From contig JABITU010000149.1 in assembly GCA_018668195.1 (NCBI GenBank), positions 1 to 16,966 on the forward strand: a stretch of 16,966 nt of DNA, written 5' to 3'. A program made the translations under genes and the position numbers. The notes beneath the pieces are model-generated. The model was not told the origin of the DNA, ran no database searches, and saw only the letters and a list, made by a program, of their open reading frames with translations. Position 1 is the stretch's first letter; every line of letters starts with the position of its first letter. Positions 14,100 through 16,966 of the stretch are shown here, piece by piece. The stretch comes from Tateyamaria sp. (lineage in GTDB: Bacteria; Pseudomonadota; Alphaproteobacteria; Rhodobacterales; Rhodobacteraceae).

Positions 14100-15308
14100 A
14101 TGATCCTGACGACAACCGACGGGCAAAAGAACCTGCCGCGTTATTTCGCGCGTGTGTTCGGAATGGCGCAAGGGATGAACACCGGGCGGGTGGATTTTGT
14201 GCTGGAAGACGGCCGTGTTTTTCAGGCCGAAGGACCCAACCCCGGCCCAATGGCCGAGGTGCATATCCACAACCCTGACCTGTTTGCTCGATTGATCCGC
14301 GAGGGTGATTTGGGCTTTTGCGACGCCTATTTGGATGAGTGGTGGACCACGCCAGACTTACAGGCATTCATGGACTGGGTCCATGCGGACAATGAAGGCA
14401 TCTATGACGGGTTTCCCGGCATGAGTCTGGTGCGTAACTTTGAAAAATTTCGGTTTTGGATGCAGCGCAACCACCGCGCTCAAGCTAAGAAAAACATCAG
14501 CTACCATTATGATCTGGGCAACGATTTTTACGGTTTGTGGCTCGATGATACGATGACCTACTCCAGTGCGTTGTTCAAAACTGGGCAGGAGAGCCATGAG
14601 GCGGCGCAGATCGCCAAATATGCCAGTATGGTTGATCAGATGGGCGTACAACCCGGTGACCATATCCTTGAGATCGGATGTGGTTGGGGTGGGTTCGCAG
14701 AATATGCGGCCCAAGAACGTGGACTGAGGGTAACTGGCCTGACCATCAGCGAGCAACAGATTGAGTATGCGCGTGAACGTATAAAAAAGGCTGGGCTTTC
14801 TGATCTTGTCAACTTCAAGCTGCAAGATTACCGGGACGAGCGTGGAGTATACGACGGCATCGCTAGCATTGAGATGTTCGAAGCCGTTGGACAAAAATAC
14901 TGGCCTGATTATTTCAAGACCGTGCGCGAACGGCTCAAACCCGGCAAGAACGCGACCCTGCAGATTATTACAGTCACAGACAGCCGCTGGGACGTGTATC
15001 AGCGCGGCGTTGATTTCATCCAGAAATACATTTTTCCGGGTGGGATGCTTCCCAGTCCCTCGGCGTTGCGCGTGCAGGTGGACAAGGCTGGGCTTGCAGT
15101 AGAGCGATCAATCGAGTTTGGTCAAAGCTACAACATTTCGTTGCGGCGCTGGCATGATACGTTCAACCAAAAATGGGATCAGATCGCCGAAATGGGCTTT
15201 GATGACCGCTTTCGCAGGATGTGGAATTTTTACCTCACGTCTTGTGCTGCTACATTCCAAAGCGCAAACTGTGATGTCACTCAGATTACCATAAAACGCC
15301 CCGGCTGA
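14100..15308 (+). CDS. cfa: Cyclopropane-fatty-acyl-phospholipid synthase
   Basis: The 402-residue SAM-dependent enzyme adds a methylene bridge to unsaturated acyl chains of membrane lipids. NISYHYDLGNDFYGLWLDD (residues 132-150) is the family signature, followed by SAM motif LEIGCGWGG (190-198), GLTISEQQIEYARERI, EMFEAVGQKYWPDYF and the C-terminal HDTFNQKWDQI. The ATG at 14100 follows GGGGG by 5 nt; a TTG at 14088 is in frame but covers that site. A short inverted repeat (CAATT / AATTG at 14078-14089) precedes the ribosome site. Probably in one operon with phr under an ECF promoter. Cfa-type lipid change is part of the singlet-oxygen response in Rhodobacter (family knowledge). Confidence 0.95.
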   Translation: MILTTTDGQKNLPRYFARVFGMAQGMNTGRVDFVLEDGRVFQAEGPNPGPMAEVHIHNPDLFARLIREGDLGFCDAYLDEWWTTPDLQAFMDWVHADNEGIYDGFPGMSLVRNFEKFRFWMQRNHRAQAKKNISYHYDLGNDFYGLWLDDTMTYSSALFKTGQESHEAAQIAKYASMVDQMGVQPGDHILEIGCGWGGFAEYAAQERGLRVTGLTISEQQIEYARERIKKAGLSDLVNFKLQDYRDERGVYDGIASIEMFEAVGQKYWPDYFKTVRERLKPGKNATLQIITVTDSRWDVYQRGVDFIQKYIFPGGMLPSPSALRVQVDKAGLAVERSIEFGQSYNISLRRWHDTFNQKWDQIAEMGFDDRFRRMWNFYLTSCAATFQSANCDVTQITIKRPG

Positions 15309-15318
15309 TGTTGATTTG

Positions 15319-15334
15319 CGGGTGCAAGCACCCG
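15319..15334 (+). terminator. Possible weak terminator after cfa
   Basis: CGGGTGC (15319-15325) and GCACCCG (15328-15334) are perfect inverted arms with a 2-nt centre, 11 bp past the cfa stop. AGACGGTTTAATTA follows, so the T-tract is poor. Confidence 0.35.
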
Positions 15335-15353
15335 AGACGGTTTAATTACGCCG

Positions 15354-15369
15354 ATTATCTGGAGATAAT
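15354..15369. repeat. Perfect palindrome upstream of the Nudix gene
   Basis: ATTATCTGGAGATAAT has 7-bp perfect arms around GG. It lies about 40 bp upstream of the predicted -35 of the next gene. It could be an operator, but no regulator is suggested by the sequence. Confidence 0.35.
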
Positions 15370-15406
15370 GGGTTGGGGTCGTGCGAAGGCTGGTCCCCAC
15401 TGTTAT

Positions 15407-15434
15407 TTGAGGCTTGGCGTGCGGGTTCTATAAT
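15407..15434 (+). promoter_or_regulatory. Candidate sigma-70 promoter for the Nudix-cysK genes
   Basis: TTGAGG (15407-15412), a 16-nt spacer and a consensus TATAAT (15429-15434) precede the gene. The predicted transcript starts near 15441 with a leader of about 42 nt. Confidence 0.5.
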
Positions 15435-15482
15435 TTGAAGGGGATCTGATTGTCCCTGTGCTCCAGATTGGATTACCAAATC

Positions 15483-16592
15483 ATGAAAAATATGTTTATT
15501 TACGGAACTCTACGCTACATTCCTTTGCTTGAGACCGTGATAGGTCGCCCATTGGGTGATCTGGATATATCACAGGATTTATTGCTGGGTCATGCTGCAA
15601 TGGCAGTGGCCGAAGGCCCTTTCCCGATGATCATTGCGGCTGCGAATTCCCAAGCGGATGGCTTGTTGCTGCGCGGTTTGTCAGCCGACGATATTGAGCG
15701 GCTGAGCTATTACGAAGCGGGCTTCGAATATGATCTGCGATCTGTTACACTGGCGTCTGGCGTTCCAGCCGAGGTGTATTTCCCTCGTGAAGGCGCATGG
15801 ACGCACAATGGACCATGGGACCTTGGGGCGTGGGTTGAAAAGTGGGGGCAGGCGACGCTGTATCAGGCGCGCGAAATAATGGACGGCTTCGGCACCGTGC
15901 CAGCGGCAGATGTGGCGCAGTGGTTCGACCGTATCCGCGCGCGCGCATGGTCTGCCGTCAATGCGCAAACAAGCCGCCATGGGGCCGGGACCCTGCAGGG
16001 TAAGGTCGAGGTGCTTGCGCGGTCGCGGCCCTATTCCAGGTTTTTTGCCGTCGAGGAAGTGCAGCTGCGCCACGAAACCTTTGATGGCGCGATGTCTGAG
16101 CCACTACGGCGGGCGGTCTTTGTGTCGTCTGATGCGGCGATTGTACTGCCGTATGATCCGGTGCGCGACCGGGTCTTGCTGGTTGAACAGGTGCGGATGG
16201 GGCCATTGGGGCGAGGTGATCCGGTTGTGTGGCAGATGGAGCCGCTTGCAGGCTTGATTGATCCGGGTGAGACAGCCAAAGAGGCCGCGCATCGCGAGGC
16301 ATGGGAAGAAGCGGGGCTGCGGATTGCGCGATTAGAAGCAGCCGGTGAATGCTATGCTTCGCCCGGTGCGGCGACTGATTTCTTTTACTTGTTCGTGGGC
16401 CTGTGTGATTTGCCCGACGATATCACAGGGGTGGGTGGTGCAAGCGAAGAGGGTGAAAATATCCGCAGTCACGTGATATCGTTTGATGCGTTGCTAAAAA
16501 TGGCAGAAGCCCGCGAAACAGCAAACGCGCCACTGACATTGCTGGTCTATTGGCTGGCGCATCATCGTGATCATTTGCGCGCCAGTTCATAA
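15483..16592 (+). CDS. trgB: Gamma-glutamylcyclotransferase-like / Nudix hydrolase fusion, TrgB-like
   Basis: The 369-residue protein has two domains. The N-terminal AIG2/GGCT-like part begins MFIYGTLRYIPLL (residues 4-16) and runs to about 140, with LSYYEAGFEY and the AEVYF strand. The C-terminal Nudix part has a complete Nudix box, GLIDPGETAKEAAHREAWEE plus AGL (residues 257-279), with all G-X5-E-X7-REU-X-EE-X-GU positions kept, and YASPGAATDFFYLF after it, as in ADP-ribose pyrophosphatases. The ATG at 15483 is the best start, though its ribosome site is weak; ATG 15492 is the alternative. In R. sphaeroides trgB, a Nudix gene, lies near cysK and both affect tellurite resistance. The same neighbour cysK follows here after 76 bp, which supports the name but not the phenotype. 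Confidence 0.85.
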   Translation: MKNMFIYGTLRYIPLLETVIGRPLGDLDISQDLLLGHAAMAVAEGPFPMIIAAANSQADGLLLRGLSADDIERLSYYEAGFEYDLRSVTLASGVPAEVYFPREGAWTHNGPWDLGAWVEKWGQATLYQAREIMDGFGTVPAADVAQWFDRIRARAWSAVNAQTSRHGAGTLQGKVEVLARSRPYSRFFAVEEVQLRHETFDGAMSEPLRRAVFVSSDAAIVLPYDPVRDRVLLVEQVRMGPLGRGDPVVWQMEPLAGLIDPGETAKEAAHREAWEEAGLRIARLEAAGECYASPGAATDFFYLFVGLCDLPDDITGVGGASEEGENIRSHVISFDALLKMAEARETANAPLTLLVYWLAHHRDHLRASS

Positions 16593-16668
16593 GCTTTGAT
16601 GCGTCGCGGGTTGAGGTCGTCGGGGCAGAGCGGTACATCATACAAAGAATTGCAAAAGGACTGCACGC

Positions 16669-16966
16669 ATGCGCTATGCTCCGGATCTGGCGGCCGCCAT
16701 AGGAAACACTCCCCTGATCAAGCTGCGTCAGGCGAGCGAAGCGACGGGCTGTACCATTCTCGGTAAGGCCGAGTTCATGAACCCCGGTCAGTCGGTCAAG
16801 GATCGCGCGGCGCTGTCGATCATTCAGGACGCGGTGGCCACCGGCGCGCTGCGTCCGGGCGGAACTATTGTTGAAGGCACCGCTGGCAACACCGGCATCG
16901 GGCTTGCGCTGGTGGGTGCGTCAATGGGTTTCAAAACAGTGATCGTGATTCCCGAGACGCAAAGCC
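16669..16966 (+). CDS. cysK: Cysteine synthase A, 5' part (runs off window end)
   Basis: The first 99 residues of an O-acetylserine sulfhydrylase-type PLP enzyme are visible. [10 protein letters not shown] is followed by [11 protein letters not shown], whose Lys carries PLP, and by [12 protein letters not shown], which binds the substrate carboxylate. It makes cysteine from O-acetylserine and sulfide. AAGGA (16656-16660) is 8 nt before the ATG. The gene follows the TrgB-like gene on the same strand by 76 bp without an obvious terminator, so they may be co-transcribed. About two thirds of the gene lies beyond the window. A cystathionine beta-synthase-like relative cannot be fully excluded from this fragment. 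Confidence 0.92.
   Translation, partial: MRYAPDLAAAIGNTPLIKLRQASEATGCTILGKAEFMNPGQSVKDRAALSIIQDAVATGALRPGGTIVEGTAGNTGIGLALVGASMGFKTVIVIPETQS

Noticed and set aside
14358..14894. 178-codon ORF antisense to cfa
   Set aside because: Shadow of the cfa reading frame; no independent start signal or domain.
1..16966. CRISPR arrays, IS elements, phage or conjugation genes
   Set aside because: No regularly spaced repeats, transposase motifs or integration signatures were found on either strand; gene spacing and content look like a stable core chromosome.

Overview
The window looks like chromosomal DNA from a marine alphaproteobacterium of the order Rhodobacterales (a roseobacter-type organism). The reasons are: a dmdA-acuI pair for dimethylsulfoniopropionate (DMSP) breakdown, an alphaproteobacterial direct-repeat LexA box (GTTC-N7-GTTC), a TGATCC-type ECF sigma promoter in front of a photolyase-cfa pair, and a Nudix (TrgB-like)-cysK pair like the tellurite-resistance locus known from Rhodobacter sphaeroides. 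All identifications come from reading motifs and gene order; no database search was possible.

Layout. 1-1171: 3' end of recG, then an SOS-box-preceded 42-residue single-helix membrane protein, closed by a strong intrinsic terminator. 1296-2227: a NifU/IscU-like scaffold protein (minus) divergent from hisI (plus). 2238-5160: a minus-strand block in transcription order trmFO, small SAM methyltransferase, gluQ; two of the three act on tRNA, and gluQ and the methyltransferase overlap by a few bases. 5417-6172: a FadR-type GntR regulator (minus), probably the DMSP regulator, whose start codon abuts a two-site palindromic operator. 6235-10433: a plus-strand run of DUF2182 membrane protein, DUF1326 Cys-rich protein, DinB-family protein, dmdA and acuI, with 2, 31, 2 and 72 bp gaps. 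10682-12534: a HIT-family protein and a class V aminotransferase that lacks the cysteine expected of a desulfurase. 12608-15308: photolyase and cyclopropane-fatty-acyl-phospholipid synthase, probably one photo-oxidative-stress operon. 15483-end: a GGCT-Nudix fusion and the 5' part of cysteine synthase.

How the genes work together. The central block reads as a DMSP module: the GntR protein would control both itself and the divergent operon, DmdA removes a methyl group from DMSP onto tetrahydrofolate, and AcuI detoxifies acryloyl-CoA. The DUF2182, DUF1326 and DinB genes lie between the regulator and dmdA and look co-transcribed with it, which makes them candidates for an undescribed accessory role. 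The phr-cfa block fits defence against light and singlet oxygen, and the TrgB-like/CysK end fits oxidant and oxyanion resistance and cysteine supply.

The most novel leads are the SOS-associated mini membrane protein next to recG, the DUF2182-DUF1326-DinB insertion into the dmd locus, and a repeated intergenic element (GAGTTTAT-N2-TGCAAGATGAAG type, usually beside a hairpin) seen three times. No gene-free stretch exceeds 300 bp; no tRNA, rRNA, CRISPR, IS element or prophage gene was seen.
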